Shown: positions 1 to 9,000, counted from the first letter of the stretch. The stretch is DNA of 64,000 bases from Undibacterium hunanense (GCF_014284335.1 NZ_JACOGF010000001.1:558001-622000); one strand, 5' to 3'. Numbers and translations: made by a program. Notes: generated by a model not told the origin, from the sequence alone.

Positions 1-134
1 TGGCGCATTTAAAACTGGGAGAAACCCCGGATGCAATAGCAGAACTGACACTGGCGCAGGCCAACAGCACCACCCGCAAGGCCCAGAATTTATATGCCGG
101 CAAACTGGAAAGGATCAAGGCTGCTTACCATTGA
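1..134 (+). CDS. C-terminal end of an unidentified protein (5' truncated)
   Basis: Reading from base 3, an open frame of 43 codons runs to a TGA at 132-134. The residues (AHLKLGETPDAIAELTLAQA, ending ERIKAAYH) look like the last helices of a TPR-type helical protein, with a KLG..pdAI.eL.lA pattern. The rest lies outside the window, so the product cannot be named. The C-terminal TPR tail of an M48-type metalloprotease is one possibility, but this is a guess. It is on the same strand as argA, with about 146 bases between them. Confidence 0.5.
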   Translation, partial: AHLKLGETPDAIAELTLAQANSTTRKAQNLYAGKLERIKAAYH

Positions 135-280
135 TTCACTCATTAAGCACACACCAAGCCATTCAGAGCTACCCTATCAGGCACATCCTGACACCAGCTC
201 AGGAGCCTGATTGACAACAATGTTGAATTCGACCACGTTGGATGGTCATCTGTTTTCTCGTCTCAGATTATAATTGGCGG

Positions 281-1591
281 ATGGAAAATCCCGTTCAATT
301 CGTTCAATGGCTGCGCTCGGTCGCGCCGTATATTCATGCCTTCCGTGGGAAGACCTTTGTGGTCGCCTTTCCCGGTGAGCTGGTCATGGCAGGTGCACTG
401 CCGGTTCTGGCCCAGGATTTATCACTTTTACATGCACTTGGCATTAAAGTTGTCATAGTCCATGGCTCGCGACCCCAGGTTGCCGAGCAACTGGCCCTGC
501 GTAATGTCGAAGGCAGCTTTCATAATGGCATACGCATTACCGATACCGCAGCGCTGGAGTGTTCGAAAGAGGCCGCCGGTGAATTGCGCCTGGATATTGA
601 AGCCGCATTCAGTCAGGGCTTGCCGAATACGCCCATGGCACATTCTGCCATCCGCATTATTTCAGGCAACTTTGTCACGGCCAAACCGATAGGCATCGTG
701 GGCGGGGTTGATTTCCAGTTAACGGGTATCGCCCGCAAAGTGGCGTACGACACCATCCATCGCATTCTGGATGCCGGCAATCTGGTACTGCTTGGCCCGC
801 TGGGTTTCTCGCCCACCGGCGAAGCCTTCAATCTGACCATGGAAGACGTAGCCGTATCAACCGCCACAGCCTTACGTGCCGACAAACTGATTTTTATCAC
901 CGAAACACCAATGATGGTGGATCAGGACAATGATGAAATCCGCGAATTGTCATTCATGCAGGCCGAGCAAGAGTTAAAAGCCAACTATTTGCCGCCAGAC
1001 TCTGCTTTTTATCTGGAACACGCCGTCAAGGCTTCACGTGGCGGTGTCCCACGGATACATATTGTGCCCTACAAGATGGACGGCTCGGCCCTGCTGGAAT
1101 TGTTTACTCATGATGGCGTAGGCACCATGGTGTCATCAGAAAACCTGGAAAGCCTGCGCGAAGCCACGATTGAAGACGTAGGCGGCATCATCAAGCTGAT
1201 CGAACCGCTGGAAGCCGATGGCACCCTGGTGAAACGTGGACGCGAGCTGATAGAGCGCGAAATCAATTATTTCTCAGTGATAGAGCATGACGGCGTGATC
1301 TTTGGCTGCGCCGCCCTGTACCCTTTCCCGTTCGAAAAAATGGCAGAAATGGCTTGCCTGACCGTCAACCCCGATGTACAAAGCCAGGGCGATGGTGAAC
1401 GCATCCTCAAGCACATGGAAAAACGCGCACGCCGCGCTGGCTTCCACAGCCTGTTTGTGCTGACTACACGCACTGCACACTGGTTCCTGAAACGTGGTTT
1501 CGTCAATGCCTCATTCGATGATTTGCCCAAAGACAGGCAAAAAATGTATAACTGGCAACGCAAATCACTGGTTCTGATCAAGCAACTCTAA
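281..1591 (+). CDS. argA: Amino-acid N-acetyltransferase (N-acetylglutamate synthase)
   Basis: Catalyses acetyl-CoA + L-glutamate to N-acetylglutamate, the first step of arginine biosynthesis in the cytoplasm. The protein has the classic ArgA layout: an N-terminal amino-acid-kinase-like domain (about residues 20-285, with HGSRPQ at 61-66), which in this family binds the feedback inhibitor arginine, and a C-terminal GNAT domain (about 290-430). The ATG at 281 gives 436 residues, close to the E. coli 443. An in-frame start at 242 would add 13 residues (MVICFLVSDYNWR) not expected in the family, so it was set aside. The gene stands alone, followed 74 bases later by yggX on the same strand. Confidence 0.95.
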   Translation: MENPVQFVQWLRSVAPYIHAFRGKTFVVAFPGELVMAGALPVLAQDLSLLHALGIKVVIVHGSRPQVAEQLALRNVEGSFHNGIRITDTAALECSKEAAGELRLDIEAAFSQGLPNTPMAHSAIRIISGNFVTAKPIGIVGGVDFQLTGIARKVAYDTIHRILDAGNLVLLGPLGFSPTGEAFNLTMEDVAVSTATALRADKLIFITETPMMVDQDNDEIRELSFMQAEQELKANYLPPDSAFYLEHAVKASRGGVPRIHIVPYKMDGSALLELFTHDGVGTMVSSENLESLREATIEDVGGIIKLIEPLEADGTLVKRGRELIEREINYFSVIEHDGVIFGCAALYPFPFEKMAEMACLTVNPDVQSQGDGERILKHMEKRARRAGFHSLFVLTTRTAHWFLKRGFVNASFDDLPKDRQKMYNWQRKSLVLIKQL

Positions 1592-1665
1592 GACACCCTA
1601 AGCAACCACAGGTCACAGGCCGTATAATCACGCTGTTTTCGAGATTTAGCAAAAGGAGTAACACC

Positions 1666-1938
1666 ATGGCCCGTACGGTCCACTGCATCAAATTAGACAA
1701 AGAAGCCGAAGGTCTGGATTTTCCACCGTATCCAGGTGAACTGGGCAAACGGATTTATGAAAGCGTGTCCAAAGAAGCCTGGGCTGCCTGGCTCAAGCAT
1801 CAGACCATGCTGGTGAATGAAAACCGCCTGAACCTGGCCGACACCCGTGCCCGCAAATATCTGGCAACCCAGATGGAAAAGCATTTCTTTGGTGATGGTG
1901 CCGATGCTGCTTCTGGTTATGTACCGCCAACTGACTAA
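1666..1938 (+). CDS. yggX: Fe(2+)-trafficking protein YggX
   Basis: A 90-residue protein of the YggX family, which in enterobacteria protects Fe-S clusters from oxidative damage and is linked to iron trafficking. The family N-terminus is present ([20 protein letters not shown], with the conserved Cys7), as are the conserved [10 protein letters not shown] segment and the [16 protein letters not shown] helix. A clear Shine-Dalgarno (AAGGAG) lies a few bases before the ATG. It is followed by a strong terminator shared with the convergent rpiA. Confidence 0.95.
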   Translation: MARTVHCIKLDKEAEGLDFPPYPGELGKRIYESVSKEAWAAWLKHQTMLVNENRLNLADTRARKYLATQMEKHFFGDGADAASGYVPPTD

Positions 1939-1962
1939 ATGCCTGACTGACATTCATCAGCA

Positions 1963-2004
1963 CCCAGCAAAAAGCCCGCCATAGTAAGCGGGCTTTTTGC
2001 TGGG
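1963..2004. terminator. Bidirectional intrinsic terminator between yggX and rpiA
   Basis: Perfect 17-bp inverted repeat (arms 1963-1979 and 1988-2004, 8-nt loop). A GCCCGC/GCGGGC core is flanked by A5/T5, so it can serve both convergent genes. Confidence 0.9.
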
Positions 2005-2026
2005 ACAAAGCTTCAAGCTGGTAAAA

Positions 2027-2698
2027 TTAAAACTGCAAGGTTTTAACGCCTTCACTGGTACCCAGCAGGCAAACATTGGCGCCCTGCTGTGCAAACAGCC
2101 CTACGGTCACCACACCAACGATATTATTAATCGTCGCTTCCAGCGCTACCGGGTCTGCAATCTGCAAGCCATGTATATCCAAAATCATATTGCCATTGTC
2201 CGTCAACAAAGGCTGGCCATCTTTCAAACGCAAACGGGCTTCGCCACCCAGGGCATTGAGCTTGCGGGTGACGACGGCGTGCGACATCGGTATCACTTCT
2301 ACCGGCAAGGGGAACCCACCCAGCTTGTCCACCAGCTTTGAGCCGTCGGCGATGCAGATAAATTTTCCAGCGACCGAGGCCACGATTTTTTCACGTGTCA
2401 ATGCGGCACCACCACCCTTGATCATGGCACCCTGCGGGGTAATTTCATCCGCACCGTCAATATACACAGGCATGGAGACTACATCGTTCAAATCCAGCAC
2501 GGTAATGCCATGTCCACGCAGACGTGCTGCGGTTGCCTCGGATGAGGCCACTGCCGCCTTGATCTTGTGCTTGATCTTCGCCAGTTCATCAATAAAAAAA
2601 TTGGCTGTCGAGCCGGTGCCGACACCCACTATGTCATTTTCAACCACATAGGCTATGGCAGCCTGGGCCACTGCCAGTTTTAATTCATCTTGCGTCAT
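2027..2698 (-). CDS. rpiA: Ribose-5-phosphate isomerase A
   Basis: Interconverts ribose-5-phosphate and ribulose-5-phosphate in the non-oxidative pentose phosphate pathway. At 223 residues it is close to the usual 219. Family motifs are all present: GVGTGSTA (25-32), SSEAT (52-56), the DGADE phosphate and substrate loop (81-85), and [11 protein letters not shown] (94-104) containing the catalytic glutamate. It is convergent with yggX, and upstream srkA lies in the same direction but begins beyond its own intergenic gap. Confidence 0.97.
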   Translation of the reverse strand: MTQDELKLAVAQAAIAYVVENDIVGVGTGSTANFFIDELAKIKHKIKAAVASSEATAARLRGHGITVLDLNDVVSMPVYIDGADEITPQGAMIKGGGAALTREKIVASVAGKFICIADGSKLVDKLGGFPLPVEVIPMSHAVVTRKLNALGGEARLRLKDGQPLLTDNGNMILDIHGLQIADPVALEATINNIVGVVTVGLFAQQGANVCLLGTSEGVKTLQF

Positions 2699-2781
2699 GG
2701 TGCATTTCCATCAAAGTTAATCATTTGCCCGAATTTTACAGGACAGGCTGATCTTCTTTGCAGATTCTGGATGAAATTGCG

Positions 2782-3789
2782 TCAAACCGGCCACAGGGGT
2801 GCGTCTTCCATCAGCGCCACTTGCTCGCGTAATTCCAGTATGCGGTCTTGCCAATACCTTTGGCTGTTAAACCACGGGAAAGCCGCCGGAAAGGCCGGAT
2901 CGCTCCAGCGCTGCGCCAACCAGGCTGAGTAATGAATCAGACGCAACGTGCGCAATGCCTCTATCAGGTACAACTGGCGGCTTTCAAATTCAAAGAAATC
3001 TTCATAGCCAGCCAGGATATCCGTCAATTGCCGCTGCATGTCCTGACGGTCACCCGACAGCAGCATCCATAAATCCTGTATGCCCGGACCCATGCGGCTA
3101 TCATCAAAATCCACAAAATGTGGGCCAGCCTGTGCACCGGATTCCAGCCACAAGACATTCCCAAGATGGCAATCGCCATGCAGGCGTAATGGCTGCACGT
3201 CTCCGGCACGCTCGTAACAGCGCTGTATCCCATCGAGCGCCTGCTGACTGACACTTTCATAGGCGGGCAACAGATCAGGCGGGATAAAGTCATGCGCCAG
3301 CAGCCAGGCACGTGGCTGCACGCCAAAGGTTTCCGGATTAATAGCTGGCCGCTCGCGATAGCTGGCAAGGGCACCTACGGCATGAATACGGCCAATAAAA
3401 CGCCCCAGCCATTCCAGGGTTGCGGCATCGCCGGTTTCCGGCGCACGGCCACTCTGCCTAGCAAACAAGGCAAAGCGAAAACCCTGGTAATGGCGCAGGC
3501 TGCTGCCGTCAGCCGTCTGCATTGCACCAACTACCGGAATCTCATGTTGCAATAGCTCACGCACAAAATCATGTTCTTCATTGATGGCAGTATCCGTCCA
3601 GCGCAAGGGGCGGTAAAATTTGACGACCACAGGTACATCGTCTTCCATGCCTATCTGGTAGACCCGGTTTTCATAGCTGTTCAGGGCCAGCATGCGGCCA
3701 TCGCTGCGCAGACCGCTGCTTTCAACAGCGTCCAGCACCAGTTCTGGCGTCAAACCGGCAAAAGAGTCTGGGAGATTGGTATTTGTCAT
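2782..3789 (-). CDS. srkA: Stress response kinase A (SrkA/YihE family)
   Basis: A 335-residue aminoglycoside-phosphotransferase-fold kinase of the SrkA (YihE/RdoA) family. In E. coli it is a Ser/Thr kinase that counters stress-induced cell death. The phosphate-transfer loop [11 protein letters not shown] (204-214) and the Mg-binding DFDD (227-230) are intact, and VVVKFYRP (55-61) carries the ATP-site lysine. The start at 3789 ([10 protein letters not shown]) was chosen because translation there begins at the family N-terminus; an upstream in-frame start would add 21 low-complexity residues. Divergent from the SEC-C protein gene. Confidence 0.92.
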   Translation of the reverse strand: MTNTNLPDSFAGLTPELVLDAVESSGLRSDGRMLALNSYENRVYQIGMEDDVPVVVKFYRPLRWTDTAINEEHDFVRELLQHEIPVVGAMQTADGSSLRHYQGFRFALFARQSGRAPETGDAATLEWLGRFIGRIHAVGALASYRERPAINPETFGVQPRAWLLAHDFIPPDLLPAYESVSQQALDGIQRCYERAGDVQPLRLHGDCHLGNVLWLESGAQAGPHFVDFDDSRMGPGIQDLWMLLSGDRQDMQRQLTDILAGYEDFFEFESRQLYLIEALRTLRLIHYSAWLAQRWSDPAFPAAFPWFNSQRYWQDRILELREQVALMEDAPLWPV

Positions 3790-3898
3790 GTTGGCTATTG
3801 TACGTGTGCCAAAGCCTGTACGGCACAAAAGACCTGCACAGCCAGCAAACAAAGCGCTAAACTGCCGGTATTTTCAATATCCAATTCAAGAGCGATCC

Positions 3899-4612
3899 AT
3901 GCATCTCGACGAACCCTTAAGCGACAAAGAATTCAATGAACTCGACAAATTCCTGATGTCGGACAAGGTCGGCGACGATGGCATGACCATGGACGCCCTG
4001 CACGGCTACCTGACCGCCATCGCCCTGGGGCCGGAAATGATACCCATGGCAGAATGGCTGCCACTGGTATGGGGCTTGCCGGATGCGGGTGAACCCAAGT
4101 TCAAGAATGAAAAAGAAATGCAGCGCATCACCGGTCTGGTGGCACGCTTCATGAATGAAATCCAGATCACCTTTGAAGTTGCGCCACAGGAATATGAACC
4201 GCTGTTCTGCGTCATGGAACAAAATGGCAAGGAACTGATTGATGGCGAAACCTGGGCCTGGGGCTTCTGGGAAGGCATGCAACTGCGCGAAGAAGCCTGG
4301 GAAACAGCCTGGGCATCGGAAGAAGTCGGCCCCTTGCTGCAGCCTATCTATCTGCTGGGCGCAGAAGAAATCGAAGAAGAAGAATTGAAATTCGTCGATA
4401 CACCAGAAAAATGCCATGAACTGGCATTGACGCTGGAAGCATCCATCCCGACCATACGCCGTTTCTGGGCCCCCTTGCGTAAATCCGGTGTGACCACCGT
4501 CAAGCGCGATACCCCCAAAGTCGGCAGAAATGACCCTTGTCCATGCGGCAGCGGCAAAAAATACAAAGTCTGTTGCGGTGCCGATACTGATAACGAGCCC
4601 ACGCTGCACTGA
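3899..4612 (+). CDS. UPF0149/YecA family protein with C-terminal SEC-C zinc motif
   Basis: A 237-residue protein. The N-terminal three quarters match the YecA/YgfB (UPF0149) helical family (L.[12 protein letters not shown] near residue 10, then [18 protein letters not shown]). The C-terminus carries a complete SEC-C zinc-binding motif, [17 protein letters not shown], at 211-227, the module also found at the SecA C-terminus. The usual inference is an adaptor at the translocase or ribosome, but the function is not settled. Acidic stretches (EEIEEEEL) occur about two thirds of the way along. The ATG at 3899 is preferred over longer in-frame starts that overlap the divergent srkA promoter region. 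Confidence 0.88.
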   Translation: MHLDEPLSDKEFNELDKFLMSDKVGDDGMTMDALHGYLTAIALGPEMIPMAEWLPLVWGLPDAGEPKFKNEKEMQRITGLVARFMNEIQITFEVAPQEYEPLFCVMEQNGKELIDGETWAWGFWEGMQLREEAWETAWASEEVGPLLQPIYLLGAEEIEEEELKFVDTPEKCHELALTLEASIPTIRRFWAPLRKSGVTTVKRDTPKVGRNDPCPCGSGKKYKVCCGADTDNEPTLH

Positions 4613-4733
4613 TCAGTCCAGCACTGTTCGTCAGGCAAACACGGCGCTGGAGGGAAACCTCTAGCGCAAAACCGCCCTGCCAGCATGTCTTCATGCTATT
4701 TTTGTGTTCCTCAATTCGATGCTGGAGACCACA

Positions 4734-4988
4734 ATGAGCTTGCAAGAACAATTCAACCAGGCACTGGCCGATTCCAAAAATCTGCCAGAACGTCCGGACA
4801 ACATGACCCTGCTGAAAATCTATGCCCTGTTCAAACAAGGCAGCGGTGGCGATGCTACTGGCGATCGCCCTGGCATGACCGACTTTGTCGCCCGCGCCAA
4901 GTTTGATGCCTGGGCAGAACTCAAAGGCACCACCCAGGAAGCCGCCATGCAGCAATATGTTGATCTGATCAACGATCTCAAGGATTAA
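4734..4988 (+). CDS. Acyl-CoA-binding protein
   Basis: An 84-residue four-helix acyl-CoA-binding protein (ACBP) that binds long-chain acyl-CoA esters in the cytosol. The ACBP core is visible: LLKIYALFKQGSGGDATGDRPG followed by ARAKFDAWAELKG, containing the conserved K/Y/W ligand residues and the KGTTQEAAMQQYV helix. A GGAG precedes the ATG at 4734 with normal spacing. The stop codon overlaps by 4 bases the stop codon of the convergent dehydrogenase gene. Confidence 0.93.
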   Translation: MSLQEQFNQALADSKNLPERPDNMTLLKIYALFKQGSGGDATGDRPGMTDFVARAKFDAWAELKGTTQEAAMQQYVDLINDLKD

Positions 4989-5956
4989 ACCGCTGGGTTC
5001 AGCCAGTCTCGCGGCCTGCCTTCGGTCAGGCCAGCGATCAGATTGTCCGCAGCACGATTCGCCATTGCCCGCCGGGTTGCCTCTGAAGCACTGGCAATAT
5101 GCGGTGTCAGCACCACATTTTGCAGGGTCAAAAAGTCTGGATGGAATTTGGGTTCGTTCTCAAACACGTCCAGGCCCGCTGCTGCAATACGCTGCCTGCG
5201 CAGGGCTGCGATCAAGGCCTGGTCATCGACGATACCGCCACGCGCCAGATTGACCAGGGTTGCGCCGGGCTTCATCAATTCAATTTCAGCCGCGCCTATG
5301 CAATGATGCGACGCTGGCGAATATGGCAAGACCAGCACCACATGATCGGCCTCGGCCAGCAATTCTTCCTTGCTGACATACCGGGCATGGTTCGCGTGCG
5401 CCTCCTGTTCAGCACTCAGCCGTGAACGGTTGTGATACACGACCTTCATATCAAAACCCATGGAACGCCGCGCTATCGCCTGCCCTATCCTGCCCATGCC
5501 GATAATACCCAGGGTGGCGCCATGTACATCCGCCCCCAGGAAAGAGTCATAACGCCATTTGGTCCACTTGCCAGCGCGCAGCCAGTGTTCAGATTCCGTC
5601 ACCCGCCTGGCCGTCGCCATCAGCAACGCCCAGCCAAAGTCAGCAGTCGTTTCATTCAAGACTTCCGGTGTATTGCTGGCCATGACGCCATGCGCAGTAC
5701 AGGCAGGCACGTCAATATTGTCGTAACCCACAGCCATGCTGGCGACCATCTTCAGATCTGGCAACTGCTGCAATAGCTCCGCATTGATTTTGGCACTGGC
5801 CGTCGCCAAGGTACCAGCCTTGCCCTTCAACTTCGCAGCCAGCTCAGCAGGTGTAAAAATCACATCATCCTGATTCGATTCGACTTCAAAGTATTCCGAA
5901 AGACGGGTCAATACTTCAGGAAAAATAGCGCGCGTAACAAGAATGGCGGGTTTCAT
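4985..5956 (-). CDS. D-2-hydroxyacid dehydrogenase (glyoxylate/hydroxypyruvate/2-ketogluconate reductase type)
   Basis: A 323-residue NAD(P)-dependent D-isomer-specific 2-hydroxyacid dehydrogenase. The Rossmann motif LGIIGMGRIGQAIARR spans about 149-164. The catalytic Arg lies in LVNLARGGIVDD (about 236), followed by a Glu in FENEPKF and the His in LTPHIASAS (about 283). The sequence is closest in character to the GhrB/TkrA group acting on glyoxylate, hydroxypyruvate or 2-ketogluconate; exact substrate is inferred. The start at 5956 (MKPAILVTRAIFPE) drops 12 atypical residues from a longer frame. It is the last core gene before the accessory island. Confidence 0.9.
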   Translation of the reverse strand: MKPAILVTRAIFPEVLTRLSEYFEVESNQDDVIFTPAELAAKLKGKAGTLATASAKINAELLQQLPDLKMVASMAVGYDNIDVPACTAHGVMASNTPEVLNETTADFGWALLMATARRVTESEHWLRAGKWTKWRYDSFLGADVHGATLGIIGMGRIGQAIARRSMGFDMKVVYHNRSRLSAEQEAHANHARYVSKEELLAEADHVVLVLPYSPASHHCIGAAEIELMKPGATLVNLARGGIVDDQALIAALRRQRIAAAGLDVFENEPKFHPDFLTLQNVVLTPHIASASEATRRAMANRAADNLIAGLTEGRPRDWLNPAV

Positions 5957-6120
5957 GCATATCCTTTTAATAATAAAACAAGACGAAAACACATCCGGCT
6001 TGCTTAGAATTCACTTTAGTCGTTCTAGCATCATAAACCTTTCCTCGATTTTTCTCATTTGGCCTTGAGGCTTCGATAGATAAATTATCAAATAGACATT
6101 TTCCTCAAAACCTTCTAGAT

Positions 6121-6503
6121 GGCAACGGAAAAGCACGGGAATTCGGCGCGCATCCTTTACGGATTGGTCAGTGGAAGAAGGAAATCCTGGAGAATGCTGG
6201 CGCGTTGTTCAACAACAGGCGTAGCCCAAGACCCACCGATGAAAGCAGCCCGGAGGATAAGCTGTACGGCGAGATTGAGTAACTGAAGAATGCCGTGAAT
6301 TGCCTTAAAAAGCTGGGGTAATGAGCCAGGAAGCACGTTTGGGCTTGATTGAACACGAGCACGCAAAGCTGCTGCTGATCCGTCAATGCGAATTAGCGGA
6401 CGCGCCTCTTGCGAGCGTGCACCGCCTAATTAAGGCAACAGCGACAACGAAAGGCCTCAGGAAATGCGTAGAACGGGGCAGCGCCGTGCAGTTGACGAAG
6501 TGA
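6121..6503 (+). pseudogene. Broken IS3-family transposase remnant (orfA tail plus orfB start)
   Basis: Translating from 6121 gives KAREFGAHPLRIGQWKKE followed by a LYGEIE...LKNAVNCLKKLG leucine-zipper tail, the typical C-terminal half of an IS3-family OrfA. It is interrupted by an in-frame TAA at 6280-6282 and ends at a TAA at 6319. A second frame from 6321 (MSQEARLGLIEHEHAKLLLI, then RQCELADAPLASVHR) matches the start of OrfB (LI...H..L...RQCELL...RS.YY). Similarity fades by about 6425, and no DDE domain or HTH start remains. Both ends of the element are missing, so this is a decayed fragment, not a mobile unit. Confidence 0.75.
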
Positions 6504-6720
6504 AAATGAAGACCGTTTAAATTATCCGGCAAAGTGTCTTGACTAATGGATTCATTTTAGTCACAATGACAAGTGACATTTTAGCAACAATCAGCTATGA
6601 TCGGCACCATCTATCTGTCACGATTGGTTGTTCTGGGACCGATTACCATTAGTGTCCGGTAGCGCAGCATGATTCTTTGTTGAAGTTGCGGATATCTCGC
6701 CTCGGCCAACTTTAGTGTTT

Positions 6721-6760
6721 GGATCAAGAGATTGATCCTATCTACACAGTTACCTATATC
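6721..6760 (+). promoter_or_regulatory. Predicted promoter of the three-gene island with a palindrome over the -35 box
   Basis: TTGATC (6732-6737) and TATATC (6755-6760) are spaced by exactly 17 bases and give a plausible sigma-70 promoter about 50 bases before the first island gene. A perfect 7-bp inverted repeat, GGATCAA-GAGA-TTGATCC (6721-6738), covers the -35 box, as expected of a repressor or activator site. No regulator gene is adjacent. The boxes each match consensus at four of six positions. Confidence 0.45.
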
Positions 6761-6808
6761 GAGATCGATTGAAGGCCTCAAGGTAATAACTTTTGTAAGG
6801 GGTACAGA

Positions 6809-8035
6809 ATGACAAATGTATCAAAATCAACAGCCACTTCTGCAATCGCAGTAAGCCGACGAAGCTGGTTCGACAAGATTTTCGGAAAGCATGACGAACT
6901 CAACGACGTATGGCGAATCAACACCTTGTTATTACCGTTGCTTGGCATCGCCATCTTCGCTGCAGGGTGCGTGGGGTGGAACGCGAACGCGGTCGGCCCC
7001 GTATTGTTGTGGGTGTTCGCGTCCCTGGCGGCAGGTGGCACTGCTGGCTTTCTCTTTGGAATACCCAAGTCGGGTATTTCAACAACCGCTCCGGCTTCTG
7101 CCAGCTCACATGCCGAAGCAGTTCCTGAAGCGACAAACACCTCCATGAGGGGAGATGCAACGCAACGAGCGCGACCCAACACAAATTTGGAAGAGGTTTC
7201 AGATTGGCTAACGAAAATCCTTGTCGGATTAACTCTGGTGAATCTCAAAGATCTGCAGACAGAGGTAGGTCGTATCAGCCTAAATGCTGCAGCGGCCATA
7301 CGACCGCACCCCACCGCTTCGGATGTCTCCATCGCTACGGCGCTCGTCGTCGGGTTTGCCTTGATGGGATTTCTAGCGGCCTATTTGTACACACGACTTT
7401 TCATACAAGGCGCCATCGTTCGCTCCGACGATCAAATGGGTCAATACAGGAACGCGGTCGCGCGTGCGGAGCAGATCGGTCAGCAATCGTCCGAGTCGAA
7501 CTTCGATGCTGAAGTCGCAGTTGCGGTCATTCCGTCGGCAGCCAGCTTGAGCGCCGCTCAGGATGTCGCAGATGCCGCCCCGCCGAATCGCCCCGAGCTC
7601 GTGCTGCAACCATTACGCCAATTGGCCAGCCAATATGAAATGCTACGACAGACTAAGGACTATTCCCGCGACCGAACACAGCAAATGACAGAGATCGTTA
7701 ATCGAATGCGACCACACGCGATCGCTGCTGCGCCATATATAGACGAATTAATCCAAAGCACGTCGACTGGAGATCATCTGGCCGCGACGGTCATTTTGCA
7801 AATGAAGTATATGCAAGACCGTATGGAATGGCTGGTGCGACGATTGGTCGAGGAACGCGCATTTATTGGGTATCAGGCAGCAAGCGCGTTGCTCGCTCGC
7901 GTACGCGTAGCAGGAATTCCAGAATGCAAGGATATCCAGTCAGCGACGGCGAAAGCAAAAGAGGAACGGTTGCGAATGGGCGTCACTGAAAAAACGCTTG
8001 ATCAGTTGATTGACAAGATTCTGGCAGTGCAATGA
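6809..8035 (+). CDS. Island gene 1: membrane protein with conserved NTNLEEVSDWLTKILVG motif and C-terminal helical domain
   Basis: A 408-residue protein of unknown function. Visible parts: two hydrophobic segments (about 39-56 and 64-86, the second ending in the Gly-rich GGTAGFLFGIP), a low-complexity Ala/Thr/Ser linker (88-122), a distinctive NTNLEEVSDWLTKILVG motif (124-140), and a third membrane segment (174-199). The cytoplasmic C-terminal helical region (about 262-408) carries LRQLASQYEMLR, RTQQMTEIVNRMRP and EERAFIGYQAASALL. From memory, both the FGIP/NTNLE membrane module and the RT..M..iv..MR / FiGYqAA.AL module recur in multidomain bacterial signalling or conflict proteins beside varied effectors. 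I cannot verify that here. The Shine-Dalgarno is AAGGGGT before the ATG. The TGA overlaps the next ATG (ATGA). Confidence 0.8.
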   Translation: MTNVSKSTATSAIAVSRRSWFDKIFGKHDELNDVWRINTLLLPLLGIAIFAAGCVGWNANAVGPVLLWVFASLAAGGTAGFLFGIPKSGISTTAPASASSHAEAVPEATNTSMRGDATQRARPNTNLEEVSDWLTKILVGLTLVNLKDLQTEVGRISLNAAAAIRPHPTASDVSIATALVVGFALMGFLAAYLYTRLFIQGAIVRSDDQMGQYRNAVARAEQIGQQSSESNFDAEVAVAVIPSAASLSAAQDVADAAPPNRPELVLQPLRQLASQYEMLRQTKDYSRDRTQQMTEIVNRMRPHAIAAAPYIDELIQSTSTGDHLAATVILQMKYMQDRMEWLVRRLVEERAFIGYQAASALLARVRVAGIPECKDIQSATAKAKEERLRMGVTEKTLDQLIDKILAVQ

Positions 8036-8997
8036 AGCGCCGCAATACTAAAAAAAACGTGATGTTACCTAAACTGCGTAGGCCACGCGATTTTCTACTT
8101 CCAGCAGAAAAACAGTCTTGGGCCGAGCGCCTTCGTCGTGTCCTGCTAGTGATTTCCCGTGAGCTCAAGGGGCCACCAGGAATCCACCAAGCCAATCACG
8201 ATACTGTGCGCCGTACATTGATTGGCATGGGACCCGACAGCGATAAAAAGCGTAACGAATCCGGTGCCCGCATGGTTGTCAACCTTTCCTCTGTGAATGT
8301 CCCCGACTTCTGCCGTCACGGGTATAAGAATGTCTATGACCGTCAGGCGAGCCAAGTGACTGCAGCTCCACGGATATCACAACGTCGACAGCGAGTAGAT
8401 CGCGCGCTGCCTATCGGGCCGACAGTCGAACCGAAGGATATTTATTATGGAGCGGTCGAGCTCGCCGGAGCCGGCATACGTTATTACGGCGATGTTTGCC
8501 TTGTCCTTAAGCCCGAGGCCGTCCCCGCATCAACCGTGATTCTGGACAGGAATTCCTTCGATGTTGATCGGCCACCTGTCATTAATCGAATCAGTTCTCA
8601 GCCGCTTAATCTCCAGGAACGTGCTCGAGCGTCGCTGTTATTATCGTGGTCGGGTACATGGGAGCGCGATCTGGCTGCGATGACGACGATTCGACTACAT
8701 TCAATAGGTGCGACCAGCACACGTAGATGGACAATTGGACAAATCGCTCGCACGTTAGTAGATGACGAGGACTATCTCGAAGTGCTCAAGCAGGACAGTT
8801 TTAACGTCAACGACATTCAGGAGGCGCGGCTGTTTTCCGCCGATGTTGCCCTTGACGCCTATATCTCTACGCGGACAAGTAATGTGCGCTTTGAGGCCTT
8901 GATTTGGCGCCGTCGTCGCAATCAGGCCGAGGCCGCGCTGCGTGAGGCCGGAATTCCCGTACGTGTGGTGGGAAACCATGGCCGTGAAAGGAGCTAA
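8032..8997 (+). CDS. Island gene 2: unknown soluble protein, possible enzyme
   Basis: A 321-residue protein with no membrane segment; I do not recognise the family. The N-terminus is very basic (MKRRNTKKNV...KLRRPRD). The part most likely to be a conserved core is 137-178, a run of short beta-like segments (IYYGAVELAG, IRYYGDVCLVLKPEAV, STVILDRNSFD). The G-D, L-K-P-E and R-N-S-F-D residues recall substrate-binding strands in some ADP-ribosyltransferase or DUF3626-like toxins; this is a weak resemblance and not a call. The C-terminal half is rich in Arg and helical. The start overlaps the stop of gene 1 by 4 bases, so translation is probably coupled. Confidence 0.75.
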   Translation: MKRRNTKKNVMLPKLRRPRDFLLPAEKQSWAERLRRVLLVISRELKGPPGIHQANHDTVRRTLIGMGPDSDKKRNESGARMVVNLSSVNVPDFCRHGYKNVYDRQASQVTAAPRISQRRQRVDRALPIGPTVEPKDIYYGAVELAGAGIRYYGDVCLVLKPEAVPASTVILDRNSFDVDRPPVINRISSQPLNLQERARASLLLSWSGTWERDLAAMTTIRLHSIGATSTRRWTIGQIARTLVDDEDYLEVLKQDSFNVNDIQEARLFSADVALDAYISTRTSNVRFEALIWRRRRNQAEAALREAGIPVRVVGNHGRERS

Positions 8998-9000
8998 CAA

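Larger units (their letters stand above)
5957..6808. other. Gene-poor left flank of the accessory island
   Basis: Apart from the IS3 transposase fragment (6121 to about 6425) I find no coding signal here. The stretch 6504-6700 is A+T-rich, with a short inverted pair GTCAC/GTGAC (6560-6564 and 6573-6577) flanked by two copies of CATTTTAG (6553-6560 and 6577-6584). These could be further IS debris, but I cannot assign them to a family. The final 90 bases hold the predicted promoter and operator of the island operon. Confidence 0.6.

Noticed and set aside
242-280. Upstream extension of argA by 13 codons
   Set aside because: The added residues are not typical of ArgA, and the family start fits the ATG at 281.
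2076-2651. 191-codon open frame on the + strand
   Set aside because: Antisense to rpiA, which has all family motifs.
6560-6577. GTCAC/GTGAC inverted pair with flanking CATTTTAG repeats as an IS end
   Set aside because: Too short to assign to any IS family by eye; mentioned only as possible debris.
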